Shown here: positions 10,983-20,266 of the stretch, one piece after another
How the letters are laid out: every line of letters starts with the position of its first letter
How positions within the stretch are numbered: the first letter of the stretch is position 1
Notes under the pieces: model-generated
Databases searched by the model: none
The model's input: the letters and a program-made list of their open reading frames with translations, nothing else
Told to the model about the DNA's origin: nothing
Made by a program: the position numbers and the translations under genes
Assembly: GCA_014240065.1 (NCBI GenBank)
Contig: JAAZXR010000002.1
Coordinates: 62,001-126,000 of the forward strand
DNA: 64,000 nt
Source: Myxococcales bacterium
GTDB taxonomy: Bacteria > Myxococcota_A > Polyangia > Nannocystales > Nannocystaceae
Reading direction: 5' to 3'

Positions 10983-12914
10983 ATGGTTCGGGCGCGGAAG
11001 ACGATGGACCAGTCTGTGAGCGCGTCATCGCTCGTCGTGCTGCGGGTTTGCTTTGGCATCGCCTTGAGCGTTGAGGCGCTTCGCTATGTGTTGAACGACT
11101 GGGTGCAGTCGCACCTTGTGGGTCCGACGTTTCACTTTGCGTACCCGGGGCTCGGGTGGGTGACTCCATCTTCGCTCACCGCGATGAGCACGATCATCGG
11201 GTTCCTCGTCGTGCTGGGCGCACTGCTCGCGGTCGGGTGGCGCACGCGGTGGGTCGCGGCGATCAGCCTGCTCTGCTGGGGCTACGTCATCGCGATCGAT
11301 CGCGCGCTGTATCTCAATCACCACTACCTGGTGCTGAATCTGCTGGTGATTTGGTGCCTGATGCCGCAGGTTCGACGGCGCGGCACGGTCCGCTTCGTGT
11401 GGGTCGGAGGCGTCCGCGCGCTGTTGTTGGTGGTGTACGTGTGGGCCGGGGTGTCAAAGCTCGACGCGGATTGGGCGGCTGGCATTCCGATGGCCATGGG
11501 GACGGGGGGGTTGCGTGCGGTCCCTTGGATCGGTCCTTTCTTGGTCTCGCAGCCGTTCGTTGTGAGCACTTCGTGGGCGCTCATCGTCATCGAGATTGGC
11601 GCGCCCGTGTGGCTTGGCCTCCGTCGGACGCGCCCGTGGGCGATGGCGGCGTTCGCCTCGTTTCATGTGGCCACCGCCTTCTTTTATGACATCGGAATCT
11701 TCCCGTGGGTTTCGTTGGCGTTGCTGAGCGCGTGGTTCTCACCCTCGTGGGCGGATCGTCGACGAGGGATCGACAGCGATGGGCAGGGCGTTCAGGATTC
11801 GGTGGCCGTGAGCGCGGGGGAAGGGGACACGGTCTGGCGTCGACGAGCCCTGCTCGCGTTCACCGTCTTTCACATGGTCGCCCCCGCACGGGCCCTGTTG
11901 GTCGGTGGGAATCTCGCGTGGAATGGAGGCGCTCAGCTCGCGAGCTGGCGGCTCCTCACCGCTCAGAAGACAGGGTGGTGCCGCTTCGAAATCCTGGAAG
12001 TGGAGACAGGGGAGCGATCGCAGGTGAGTCCGCTCTACGAACTCACGGTTTGGCAGGCGGGGAAGCTCGCGCGCAATCCCGACATGATCGTGACCTACGC
12101 GCGTCACCTCGCGGAGCGGGCGCGAGCGGCGGGGGCAGGACCCGTGAAGGTATTTGTTCGCAGCGGAGTCTCTCTCAACGGTCGCGTGCCTTCTCCTGTC
12201 TTTGACTCAGAGTTGAACTTGGTGCCCGAGTTCACCGAACCCGAGAGCCCGCCTCTTGGCGCGACGGCGCATGTGCTCCCGCTGGAGGCCGGACTCGCGT
12301 TGGATTCGGTGAAGCTCTCCGACGGCTGGTGGGAGGCGAATATGTGGGGCGCGGCCGCGATTCTTCAACAAGTAGGGAGGGCGGACGAGGCGGGAGATGA
12401 AGCTGCGGCGCGGCAGATGACGACGTTGCTCCCGCTGGTCGAGGAGATGTCATTGCTTGACGCGACCGGTTCGACGTTGGCCCTGCTTCGGTTTGGCTTC
12501 CGCGCGGAGGCGAGTCAGATGCTCGAGCGGCCGGCGGGGTCTCGCGAGTCTGTGTGTCTCGTGATGCTGCGGGTGGATGACGCGCTCCACAAACTAGGAG
12601 AGCACGCGCTCAGCGATCGCGCGCTGCGGCGCTGTGTCGCCGACGTCCGACACCCGATCGCGCTCGGCCGGTTGGCAGATCGGGCCATCGCAGCGGGCGA
12701 TATCCCCGGCGCGCAGCGCTGGCTCGAGCTGCTGGTGATCGAAGACCCTGGCGCGCTCGAGCCCAGCCTTAAGTTGGCGGAACTGTACGCGAAATATTTG
12801 AACCGTCGAAACGAGGCGCGGCGATTGCTCGACGCGGTCGCGCTTCGTCAGCCCACGCACCCACGGGTGGTGGAGGTCCGGCGAGTGCTCGATCGCCTGA
12901 CGACGACGCCCTAG
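10983..12914 (+). CDS. HTTM (vitamin K-dependent gamma-carboxylase-like) membrane protein with TPR-like C-terminus
   Basis: 643 residues from the ATG at 10983, preceded by GAGAGGA; a much longer ORF upstream only reads the antisense of the GD repeat and was rejected. Residues about 10-310 hold 7-9 hydrophobic segments with features of the HTTM domain: an N-terminal 'SLVVLRVCFGIAL' helix, 'RALYLNHHYLVLNLLVIW', 'YVWAGVSKLDADW' and 'SFHVATAFFYDIGIFPW'. Residues about 320-420 form a soluble linker. The C-terminal 200 residues are helical and Ala/Leu-rich in repeats (QQVGRADEAGDEAAARQM, LGEHALSDRALRRC, KYLNRRNEARRLLDAV), consistent with TPRs. Family: vitamin K carboxylase relatives; the bacterial reaction is generally unknown. 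Confidence 0.8.
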   Translation: MVRARKTMDQSVSASSLVVLRVCFGIALSVEALRYVLNDWVQSHLVGPTFHFAYPGLGWVTPSSLTAMSTIIGFLVVLGALLAVGWRTRWVAAISLLCWGYVIAIDRALYLNHHYLVLNLLVIWCLMPQVRRRGTVRFVWVGGVRALLLVVYVWAGVSKLDADWAAGIPMAMGTGGLRAVPWIGPFLVSQPFVVSTSWALIVIEIGAPVWLGLRRTRPWAMAAFASFHVATAFFYDIGIFPWVSLALLSAWFSPSWADRRRGIDSDGQGVQDSVAVSAGEGDTVWRRRALLAFTVFHMVAPARALLVGGNLAWNGGAQLASWRLLTAQKTGWCRFEILEVETGERSQVSPLYELTVWQAGKLARNPDMIVTYARHLAERARAAGAGPVKVFVRSGVSLNGRVPSPVFDSELNLVPEFTEPESPPLGATAHVLPLEAGLALDSVKLSDGWWEANMWGAAAILQQVGRADEAGDEAAARQMTTLLPLVEEMSLLDATGSTLALLRFGFRAEASQMLERPAGSRESVCLVMLRVDDALHKLGEHALSDRALRRCVADVRHPIALGRLADRAIAAGDIPGAQRWLELLVIEDPGALEPSLKLAELYAKYLNRRNEARRLLDAVALRQPTHPRVVEVRRVLDRLTTTP

Positions 12915-12932
12915 GGCGCTTCGTGACCCATG

Positions 12933-12966
12933 AAAAACGCGACGAAGAGGTGGTCTTCGCCGCGTT
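12933..12966 (-). terminator. Rho-independent terminator of the HEAT-repeat gene
   Basis: On the minus strand, AACGCGGCGAAGA, a five-base loop, then TCTTCGTCGCGTT (one G-T wobble) running into TTT. It lies between the convergent HTTM gene (stop 12914) and the HEAT-repeat lipoprotein (stop 12992). Confidence 0.75.
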
Positions 12967-12991
12967 GGCCTCACAAGTTGAGGAGGTCACA

Positions 12992-14761
12992 CTAGAGGTC
13001 TAGTTGTCCAAGCGCATGCGGGGTCGGCACCTCGCCCGTGGGTGGCGTGGGGTTGGCCGACGCCTCGACCAACGCTGCAGGAGGGACCAACCCGGGCGCG
13101 TCACCACCCGCCTCACTCATCTCCTCCGCGGCGTCGTGGCGGTGCGCGTCCGCGAGCAGCACTTGGGCTTGTCTATCGAGCGCGGCGCGACGCTCGTGAT
13201 GGGCGAGGGCGACCCGCTCGAGCTGCACGGTGAGCGCGGATGGCGTGGAGATGTCACCATCGCCGAATATCCGCCGCACGCCCTGGCCAGCGACCCCGGC
13301 GATCGCCGGGTCGCCGTCGTCGCGAAGCACCACGAGCCTCGCCGCGCTGCGTGGATCGATGGCGTTACGCGCGATGTGAGAGATCGCGAGGGCTCGCACG
13401 TTGGTCGCCTCGCCGCGCGCCGTGAACGGCAGCAACGCCACCATGCGCTCGGTGTCAGCGAGCGCGCTCTTGTCGATGGCTTCCAGGGTCGCGACTACCA
13501 TTTGCTGCGAGAGCTCGACATCCTCTAGTACGCGATACAGTCGGCTCGTGGCCTCCTGCGAGCGCAGGTCGCCGAGCGCCGCGACGGCGCCGGCGCGGAC
13601 CTCGGGGGACTCGAGAGACTTGGACACAAGCTCGCCGAGAGCGTCGACGGCGTCGGCGCCCTCAAGCTGACGGGCTCGCTCAAGATCTCCCAGCGCGATC
13701 ACTGCGGCGGCCTTGATGCCAAACTGGGGAGGCCCCGAGGCGAGCGTGGTGAGCGCTCCCCGAAGGACGGGAAGATCGACCGCAGATCTCCGAAGGACCC
13801 GCCTCGCGACCGCGAGCGTGACGAAGATATGCTCCAGCCCACAGTGCCCCGTCGCGCCGAGTTTCTCGACGAGCAGCGGCTCCACGCTTTGCGGCGGGAA
13901 TGAAGCGAGCGCTTCGAGCCCCCGGGTGCAGACGCGGGTGTCCGTCTCCGTTTGCAGCAACTGAGTGACCGCAGCGAGGGCATCTGGCGAGGATGGGTAC
14001 AAGGCGAGTGCGGCCGCCGCTCGTCTTCGCATGTACACCTCCGGATCTTGCAGCGCCGAGAGAGCGAGCTCAAGGCCACCCGGGACAGCCCATCGTTGAA
14101 GCGCTGACATCCCCGCTTTTCGCGTGGGTTTGTCGCTGGCGTGGATGGCCGCGCTGATTCTCGAGGTCGCGGATGGATCACCGAGCTTCGCGAAGATGGC
14201 GAGCCCGAGGCCGTAGGAGACCGGAGTGGTCGGTCGTTCCACCATCGATGTCGCGATGCCGAGGAGCGCGTCGGCCTGCGGCTGCAATTCGACGAGATCC
14301 TCGGCGAGCAGCACGCGCAGCGCAGCGTCGCGCGTAACGCTGGGACTGTCCGCCAAATTCGCGACGACGGCCGCGACCGTCGCCCCCGCGTCGAGCGAGA
14401 TCGCGGCGAGGAGTAGGCGTTGTGCGCGCTTCGCATCCACACGCATCGCCTCCGTCGCGAACTCCAGCGCGGACGAGGTCCGCTGCTCACCCCTGAGCTG
14501 GATCAACGACCGCTGCGCCAATTTACGCTCGGCCCATCGAGTGCTCGCGATCCGAGTGTGGAGAGGTGCGAGTTCGGTGGGGACGAACGAGGGGGTCGAG
14601 GGCCCCTCACGAGGAGGGGCCATTCGCTGCTGGTGTTCCGTGGTGGGGACGTCGCCGTCCCGAACGCCAACCTCATCGGTCGTCGTGTTTTGACATGCGG
14701 GACACAGGAGCATCGCGCTCGTGAGCGCGATGCATGTCCCAAGTTTTTTTCGATACTGCAT
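12992..14761 (-). CDS. HEAT-repeat lipoprotein
   Basis: 589 residues. N-terminal signal peptide with a possible, atypical lipobox (LLCPAC, Cys23). After a polar linker, residues about 70-500 are a run of Ala/Leu-rich helix pairs typical of HEAT/PBS-lyase repeats (e.g. 'DAALRVLLAEDLVELQPQADAL', 'GMSALQRWAVPGGLELALSAL', 'VRAGAVAALGDLRSQEAT'). HEAT solenoids are protein-interaction scaffolds; no catalytic motif is seen. A Glu/Ala/Pro-rich tail ends the protein. Likely a periplasmic or outer-membrane scaffold; partner unknown. Terminator immediately downstream. Confidence 0.8.
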   Translation of the reverse strand: MQYRKKLGTCIALTSAMLLCPACQNTTTDEVGVRDGDVPTTEHQQRMAPPREGPSTPSFVPTELAPLHTRIASTRWAERKLAQRSLIQLRGEQRTSSALEFATEAMRVDAKRAQRLLLAAISLDAGATVAAVVANLADSPSVTRDAALRVLLAEDLVELQPQADALLGIATSMVERPTTPVSYGLGLAIFAKLGDPSATSRISAAIHASDKPTRKAGMSALQRWAVPGGLELALSALQDPEVYMRRRAAAALALYPSSPDALAAVTQLLQTETDTRVCTRGLEALASFPPQSVEPLLVEKLGATGHCGLEHIFVTLAVARRVLRRSAVDLPVLRGALTTLASGPPQFGIKAAAVIALGDLERARQLEGADAVDALGELVSKSLESPEVRAGAVAALGDLRSQEATSRLYRVLEDVELSQQMVVATLEAIDKSALADTERMVALLPFTARGEATNVRALAISHIARNAIDPRSAARLVVLRDDGDPAIAGVAGQGVRRIFGDGDISTPSALTVQLERVALAHHERRAALDRQAQVLLADAHRHDAAEEMSEAGGDAPGLVPPAALVEASANPTPPTGEVPTPHALGQLDL

Positions 14762-14791
14762 GGTGTGCCTTTTCTGGGTGCTCAGGTCGGG

Positions 14792-16720
14792 TTATCGAAC
14801 GTAGGCACAATTGAAGCGAATGCGGTCGATGAGTCCTCCCCATTCGTCCGCATCAAATCCGCGCGCGACCCGGTTGCTCGGGCAGTCCCTGCTCCCGTCG
14901 TCGTCCCAGGAGGTGACCGCGCCCCAGTAGAGGTTGGTGTGGACACCGTAGGCATATCCGGTGCTATGAATGTAGCCGGACAGCACCTGGACGCTGGCGG
15001 AGACGTAGTTGGTGTACACGTCCCACGCGTTGTAGATGACCCTCCCATTCATGTTGAGATCTGTGGTCGCGACGTGGTTGCCGAGGTTGTCCGAACCGCC
15101 GATACCCGACAAGTTCACGGAGTTTCCGCTGGAGATCGCGAGGGTCGTCCCCGACAAGGACAAGCTCTGGAGCTCGTTGGAGGGGTTGCTGTCCGCGTCG
15201 TTGACGTTGTCGACGCCGTCCACGAAGCCCGCGGGGATCCCAGGGAGGGTGGACCAGCTTTGCAGCTCATTGGTGGAGCTCAAGTCGCCGTCCGCCGCGA
15301 TGTGGCCGTTGATGAGGCCGGCATTCGCAGAGATGCCGCTCGCGTTCGCGGCGATGTCGGCGTCGTTGGAGGCGATGGCCGCGGCGTTGGTCGCGACGCC
15401 GGTCGCGTTGGCCGCGATGTCGGTGTCGTTGGAGGCGATGGCCGCGGCGTTGGTCGCGATGCCCGAGGTGTTGGCCGCGATGTCGGCGTCGTTGGAGGCG
15501 ATGTCCGCCGAGTTGGTCGCGATGTCCGAAGCATTCGCGGCGATGTCCGCATCGTTGGAGGCGATGTCCGCCGAGTTGGTCGCGATGCCCGCGGCGTTGT
15601 CTGAGATATCGGAGGCGTTATTCGCGATGTCCGAGGTGTTATTCGCGATGTCCGAGGTGTTGGTCGCGATGTCCGAGGTGTTGGTCGCGATGTCCGCGGC
15701 GTTGTCCGAGATATCGGAGGCGTTGTTGGCGATGTCGGAGGTGTTGTTGGCGATGTCGGCGGAGTTGGTCGCGATGCCCGCCGCGTTGTCCGAGATATCG
15801 GAGGCGTTGTTGGCGATGTCGGAGGTGTTGTTGGCGATGTCGGTCGCGTTGGTCGCGATGTCTGCGGAGTTGGTCGCGATGCCCGCGGCGTTGTCCGAGA
15901 TATCGGAGGCGTTGTTCGCGATGTCCGAGGTGTTGTTCGCGATGTCGGCGGAGTTGGTCGCGATGTCGGCGGAGTTGGTCGCGATGCCAGCAGTGTTGTT
16001 GGCGATGTCCGCGTCATTCGAAGCGATGTCCGCGGAGTTGGTTGCGATGTCGGCTGCGTTGGTTGCGATGTCGGCCGCGTTGGCTGCGATGTCGGCAGAC
16101 TCTTCGAGGCTGCTCAGGTCCGCGGAGAGGGTGCCCCCTGCGTCGGTGATGGAGATTGTGGTTCCTGCGTAGGTGAAGGCAGTGTTGAGCTCGTTGGTCG
16201 GGTCGGTGTCACCGTCGGTGGAGCCAAATTGAAAGCGCATGCCGACCAGGTTGAGGTGCTTGCTGCTACCGTTGGGGGGGGTGATGGAGACGGCGACGTA
16301 ATCTGCGCCTGCGAGATAGGCGAGGTCGAGTGCCGCGGACAAATCAATGTCGGAGAGCACACCTTCGCTGACCGTGATCGTTTGCTGCGTCACGTAGGTG
16401 GCGGCGCTGCTGCTGTCACCACTCGAGGCCACGGAGACACCAATCTCAATATCAAAGGTCTGGGTCCCACCACCTCCGAGTCCGGAGCCGATGGCGAGGA
16501 CCGAGGCGCCCAGGAACTCGTCAAAGTCGTCGGGAATGGCGACTGTGAAGTAGGTCGCGCCTCCGCGAGTCACGGCCCAGTCACCGACATCTGTGAAGGG
16601 GCCACCCGAGGCGCTGGGACTCGACCAGACTTCTTCGGCGTTCGCCGCGGTGGAGGTCATGGTGACGAGCGCGAGCAAGGATGCTGCGCTGAGAGTTGAG
16701 AGTAGGTTCTTGATTTTCAT
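14792..16720 (-). CDS. Secreted coiled-coil fibre-like protein with IxxN heptads and Cys-bounded C-terminal domain
   Basis: 642 residues from the Met at 16720, which starts a Sec signal peptide ending ANA. Residues 29-205 form a globular head containing FTYAGTTISITDAGGTL. Residues about 209-467 are roughly 37 uninterrupted heptads of the form xDIxxNx (DIATNSA, DIANNT, DISDNA, GIATNS), with Ile at a and Asn at d, as in trimeric-autotransporter stalks. Residues 470-560 repeat the NELQSLSLSGTTLAIS motif. The C-terminus CPSNRVARGFDAD...GGLIDRIRFNC resembles Cys-bounded lectin-like domains of myxobacterial exoproteins. No YadA-type membrane anchor. A secreted trimeric fibre or adhesin is likely. 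Confidence 0.75.
   Translation of the reverse strand: MKIKNLLSTLSAASLLALVTMTSTAANAEEVWSSPSASGGPFTDVGDWAVTRGGATYFTVAIPDDFDEFLGASVLAIGSGLGGGGTQTFDIEIGVSVASSGDSSSAATYVTQQTITVSEGVLSDIDLSAALDLAYLAGADYVAVSITPPNGSSKHLNLVGMRFQFGSTDGDTDPTNELNTAFTYAGTTISITDAGGTLSADLSSLEESADIAANAADIATNAADIATNSADIASNDADIANNTAGIATNSADIATNSADIANNTSDIANNASDISDNAAGIATNSADIATNATDIANNTSDIANNASDISDNAAGIATNSADIANNTSDIANNASDISDNAADIATNTSDIATNTSDIANNTSDIANNASDISDNAAGIATNSADIASNDADIAANASDIATNSADIASNDADIAANTSGIATNAAAIASNDTDIAANATGVATNAAAIASNDADIAANASGISANAGLINGHIAADGDLSSTNELQSWSTLPGIPAGFVDGVDNVNDADSNPSNELQSLSLSGTTLAISSGNSVNLSGIGGSDNLGNHVATTDLNMNGRVIYNAWDVYTNYVSASVQVLSGYIHSTGYAYGVHTNLYWGAVTSWDDDGSRDCPSNRVARGFDADEWGGLIDRIRFNCAYVR
15320..16096 (-). 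repeat. About 37 tandem 21-bp units coding IxxN heptads
   Basis: The DNA repeats with 21-bp period (core GCGATGTCGGAG/GCGATGTCCGCG on the plus strand). A higher-order unit of four to five heptads (ADIANNT-SDIANNA-SDISDNA-AGIATNS) recurs four times, showing block duplication. Confidence 0.9.
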
Positions 16721-17783
16721 GGCTGTGTCTCCGTAAAAGTTGGTCCGTGAGCGACGGGGATGTTGCAGACGGTTGGTGTGTGTCTCTGGCAAAATTCTGG
16801 GTGTGTCGTAGCGAAGAGCGGGTTGACTGAAGATTCCATCTTCGTCGAGGTCAATGAGGAGGGATCGTGCGACCGGTCCCGACCATATTTTTCGTTTTCA
16901 TCCAAGGTAGAAGATGAGGTGATAACCACCGATACATTTTTTTCAATCAACGACGCTCAAGTGCCTGCACAACTTACCGATACCTTGATGGCAGGATCAA
17001 AACGGGTTGAGCGAGAGGACTTTTCAAAGACCAATCCGCCGCGCCGGTTTCCTGAAAGTGGAGCGTTGTGTGAAAAATCATCGTGAGGTGATTTTTGCAC
17101 CAACGAAGTCAAAGAGCATTTTAGAGGTGTGGACGTATCGCATTGAGACTGACCGTTCGAACGAACGCTAAAAATGCGCGGGATGGCCGAACACCGCGGG
17201 TCGTGGAAGGGAACCAATAAATTCTTCGTGGCCGAAAGCGTGTTGGGTATTTTTTTTCCGATCTCATTGAACTGAATCGTCGCGCGCGCGAGCTCCTGGC
17301 TGGAGCGCTAGTTCGAAGCGATGAGGGCGGGGTGATTCGTGTCGAGCTGCTTCTTCCGGATCGTGACCCGCGGACCTCGGCTATCGAGGTTTCTTGCGTT
17401 GTCGTCGGTCGTCGATTTTGATCGTTGGACCCTGCATTTTCGATCACATAAGGGGTGTCAGGCTGTGCGACGCAGCTCGAACGTCGCGCCCGTTCACCGG
17501 CCGCGCTCGCACACCGGCGGCGCTCGTTCGCTCGCCGCGCTCGCACACCGGCGGCGCTTCGATCGAGTCCGATGACGGAGTCTTGAGCGTGCTGGGGAGA
17601 CGAACTCCGCCCACAGTGCGTGCATGGCGCTTCACGCGCTGGTGGTGCATATGAAGCCGGGAGCGCCTGTTACGCTCGAGACTTGACCTCGTGGCCGTGG
17701 TGGGCGACACAGCACGTCAGCGTCGCGACTCACCGTGATCCGGGGTCGGGGCGCAGCTCGATCGACGAGTCAGGGACGACACC
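16721..17783. other. Gene-poor intergenic region of about 1 kb
   Basis: Between the fibre gene start (16720, minus) and the small ORF at 17784. The first half (16800-17280) is clearly lower in GC than the rest of the window. Open frames here have no domain, signal peptide or codon bias I trust. From 17500 there is a 24-bp direct repeat. I see nothing else. Confidence 0.6.
17501..17558. repeat. 24-bp direct repeat, two copies at 34-bp period
   Basis: CCGCGCTCGCACACCGGCGG plus CGCT occurs at 17501-17524 and again, identical, at 17535-17558. Both copies lie in the gene-poor stretch upstream of the Entner-Doudoroff operon. Confidence 0.75.
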
Positions 17784-17984
17784 ATGCTCAGCACCATCCA
17801 CGGTATTCAAGGACTTATGACGCGCGTTGTCGGAGCGTGGAGCGGCTTCCATCCCGGGCATCCGGGGATCGAATCGGAGCTTGGCCATGGCGTGGCACAC
17901 CTCGCCATCCTCTGTGCGGTGCTCGGTCCCATGGCGCTCATGACCGGCGCGTGGCTCCGCGGGCGTGCTCGTAGCGGGCGATAA
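17784..17984 (+). CDS. Small hypothetical membrane protein
   Basis: 66 residues. Codons are strongly G/C at the third position, as in neighbouring genes, and an AGGGA-like sequence lies upstream of the ATG. One hydrophobic segment (VAHLAILCAVLGPMALMTGAWL) near the C-terminus is followed by an Arg-rich tail, so a single-span inner-membrane protein is possible. No family recognised. It lies about 100 bp ahead of zwf on the same strand and could be the first gene of that transcript. Confidence 0.4.
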   Translation: MLSTIHGIQGLMTRVVGAWSGFHPGHPGIESELGHGVAHLAILCAVLGPMALMTGAWLRGRARSGR

Positions 17985-18087
17985 ACGGTACGCGAGCGCC
18001 ACAGGGGCGTCGTTGAGCGTTTCCTTGTACACTGGGTGTATTGGAGTGCTGCGCTGCAGGTGATCGCGTGTGGGGAGGGGCTGAAGA

Positions 18088-19563
18088 GTGATCCCTCACT
18101 ACGTTGACATTCCCGGGTTCGAGATCGTGGTGATCGGCGGTGGAGGCGATCTCGCGACACGCAAGATCTTGCCGGCCCTCTTCGCGCATCACGTGAGCGG
18201 TCACCTCTCCGCCGGCGCGCGCGTGATCGCGGTCAGCCGTCGCGCCATCGCGGATCCAGACCCTGAGCATATGTGGAGACAGATCTCCCCGTACGTGCGG
18301 CACAGCGACGCGGCCGATCAGTTCGCCTCCTTCTTTGAGCGGATCTCATTCGTGCAGGCTGATGCGACGACCGCCGACGGATCGAAGCGCATCGTCGCCG
18401 CCCTCGATCCAAGTGAACAGGTTCGCCGCGTGTTCTATCTCGCGACCGCGCCCGCTATTTTTGGGCCCGTGTGCGCGGCGTTGTCGGGCGCTGGAGGCGT
18501 GCACGCCAACGCGGCGGTGGTGCTCGAGAAACCGCTGGGGCACGACCTGGAGTCGTCGCGGGCGATCAACGACGCTGTGGGCGAGGTCTTCGCAGAAGAG
18601 CAGATCTTCCGCATCGATCATTATCTCGGGAAAGAGACAGTCCAAAACCTCATGGTCCTGCGCTTCGCAAACGCGATCTTCGAGCGGATTTGGCGGGCCG
18701 ACGACATTGATCACGTGCAGATCACCGCGGCGGAGACGATCGGGGTTGGAACCCGTGGTCAGTACTATGACCACGCGGGGGCGCTGCGGGATATGGTCCA
18801 AAACCACCTGCTGCAGCTGTTGTGCTTGGTGGCGATGGAGCCGCCCTCCTCGCTCGAACCCGACGCCGTGCGAGATGAAAAGCTGAAGGTGCTGCGGAGT
18901 CTGCGGCCGATCACTGGCGGCGACGTGGACTCGCACACGGTCCGCGGGCGATACGAACAGGGGGCTGTCCAAGGGGAGGTGGTGCCCGGCTATCATGAGG
19001 AGGCGGGCGTAGATCCCGCTCGGGACACGGAGACCTTCGTGTCAATTCGCGCCCACGTCGACAACTGGAGGTGGTCGGGGGTGCCGTTTTTCTTGCGCAC
19101 GGGGAAGCGTCTTTGGGAGCGCCGTACCGAGATCGTGATTCAGTTCAAGCGGGTCCCCCACAACCTGTTTCGCGACGGCGCGGGGCCGCAGGTGGGCAAC
19201 CGACTGGTGATTCGGGTTCAGCCAGACGAGGGGATCGAGCTGCACATGCTGACAAAGATCCCGGGACCTGGAGGCATGAAGCATCGGCGCGCGCCGCTTA
19301 ACTTGAGCTTCGCCTCGACCTTCGGTGAGGACCTCCCAGACGCCTATGAGCGCCTGTTGATGGACCTGGTGCGCGGGAAGTCCACGCTGTTCATGCGCCG
19401 CGATGAAGTGGAGGCGGCGTGGTCGTGGTGTGAGCCGATCTCGCAGCGCTGGGCGCAGACCGGCCAGCCCGCGAAGTCCTATGTCGCCGGCACGAGTGGA
19501 CCTGTCGCGTCGGCGGACCTGGTCAACGAAGTCGGCCGTGTCTGGAACGAGGATGATGAGTGA
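18088..19563 (+). CDS. zwf: Glucose-6-phosphate 1-dehydrogenase
   Basis: 491 residues, the usual length of bacterial Zwf. It oxidises glucose-6-phosphate to 6-phosphogluconolactone with NAD(P)+. Seen: an N-terminal dinucleotide-binding loop (GGGGDLATRKILPAL, slightly unlike the usual GASGDLA), the active-site signature RIDHYLGKE with the catalytic His-Lys region at about 173-181, and the C-terminal substrate domain (VPFFLRTGKRL). The GTG start at 18088 is preceded by GGGGAGGGG. First gene of the Entner-Doudoroff operon; its end overlaps the start of pgl. Cytoplasmic. Confidence 0.97.
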   Translation: MIPHYVDIPGFEIVVIGGGGDLATRKILPALFAHHVSGHLSAGARVIAVSRRAIADPDPEHMWRQISPYVRHSDAADQFASFFERISFVQADATTADGSKRIVAALDPSEQVRRVFYLATAPAIFGPVCAALSGAGGVHANAAVVLEKPLGHDLESSRAINDAVGEVFAEEQIFRIDHYLGKETVQNLMVLRFANAIFERIWRADDIDHVQITAAETIGVGTRGQYYDHAGALRDMVQNHLLQLLCLVAMEPPSSLEPDAVRDEKLKVLRSLRPITGGDVDSHTVRGRYEQGAVQGEVVPGYHEEAGVDPARDTETFVSIRAHVDNWRWSGVPFFLRTGKRLWERRTEIVIQFKRVPHNLFRDGAGPQVGNRLVIRVQPDEGIELHMLTKIPGPGGMKHRRAPLNLSFASTFGEDLPDAYERLLMDLVRGKSTLFMRRDEVEAAWSWCEPISQRWAQTGQPAKSYVAGTSGPVASADLVNEVGRVWNEDDE

Positions 19564-20266
19564 CGCAGTCGCGCTCGTGTGGCGCGCACACGACGACGTC
19601 GACGCGTGCGCGCGGGCGTTGGGGGAGGCGGTGGCGCAGGACCTGCGGGCGGCGCTCGAGGGCGGGGCGACCGGGACGTTGGCGTTGTCGGGTGGGTCCA
19701 CGCCGCGCCCCTTTCTTGAGCACCTGACGACGCAAGATCTCGACTGGAGCCGGGTCGAGATCTACTTGGTCGACGAGCGATGGTGCGATCACGGCGACGC
19801 CCGCAGCAACCACGGCATGATCGGGCGTGCGCTTTCGGGGGGTGGCGCACGCGAGGCGAGGCTGATGCCGCTGTGGCGTCCTGGACACACCCTCGCGGAG
19901 GGTGGAGCGCTGGCCGCCGCCGAAGTCGCGCGGGTCGCTCCCCTCGATGTCCTGGTCCTCGGGATGGGCGAGGACGGCCACACCGCCTCGTGGATCCCGG
20001 GCGCCGAGGGGCTCGATGTGGCCTTGGATGATGCCATCGCCGCGGTGGTCCCGGTTGTGCCCACGGACGGCAGAGAGCCGCGCTTGACCATGTCGAGGTC
20101 CGTGGTGACCGGCGCCAAGAGTCGCTATCTTCACCTCACCGGCGCGGCGAAGCGGCGCGTTCTTGAGCAGGCGATCACGCCCGGTCCGTGGGAGGAGCTG
20201 CCGATTCGCGCGGCCTTGTCAGGGGCCCCGCTGCATGTCTACTGGAGCCCGGGGGTCGCGAGGTGA
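19553..20266 (+). CDS. pgl: 6-phosphogluconolactonase
   Basis: About 237 residues, the size of DevB-type 6-phosphogluconolactonases (NagB/RpiA-like fold). Motifs seen: LALSGGSTPRPFLEHL, VEIYLVDERW, and GMGEDGHTASWIPG, the family's sugar-phosphate and catalytic-His region. Hydrolyses the lactone made by Zwf to 6-phosphogluconate. Two adjacent ATG codons (19553 and 19556) lie inside the end of zwf, so translation is coupled; either could start. Its stop overlaps the GTG of edd. Confidence 0.95.
   Translation: MMSDAVALVWRAHDDVDACARALGEAVAQDLRAALEGGATGTLALSGGSTPRPFLEHLTTQDLDWSRVEIYLVDERWCDHGDARSNHGMIGRALSGGGAREARLMPLWRPGHTLAEGGALAAAEVARVAPLDVLVLGMGEDGHTASWIPGAEGLDVALDDAIAAVVPVVPTDGREPRLTMSRSVVTGAKSRYLHLTGAAKRRVLEQAITPGPWEELPIRAALSGAPLHVYWSPGVAR

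Noticed and set aside
14420..15604. Long plus-strand ORF with Val-Gly-Arg-Asp repeats over the HEAT and coiled-coil genes
   Set aside because: It is the opposite-strand reading of the 21-bp heptad repeat; the minus-strand protein has a signal peptide and clear heptads.
15036..16172. Plus-strand ORF of AMSxxLxAM repeats
   Set aside because: Also antisense of the heptad repeat. It lacks a start context, and the minus-strand reading is far more protein-like.
16760..17086. 108-codon ORF in the low-GC intergenic region
   Set aside because: No domain, no codon bias and no ribosome site; probably chance in lower-GC DNA.
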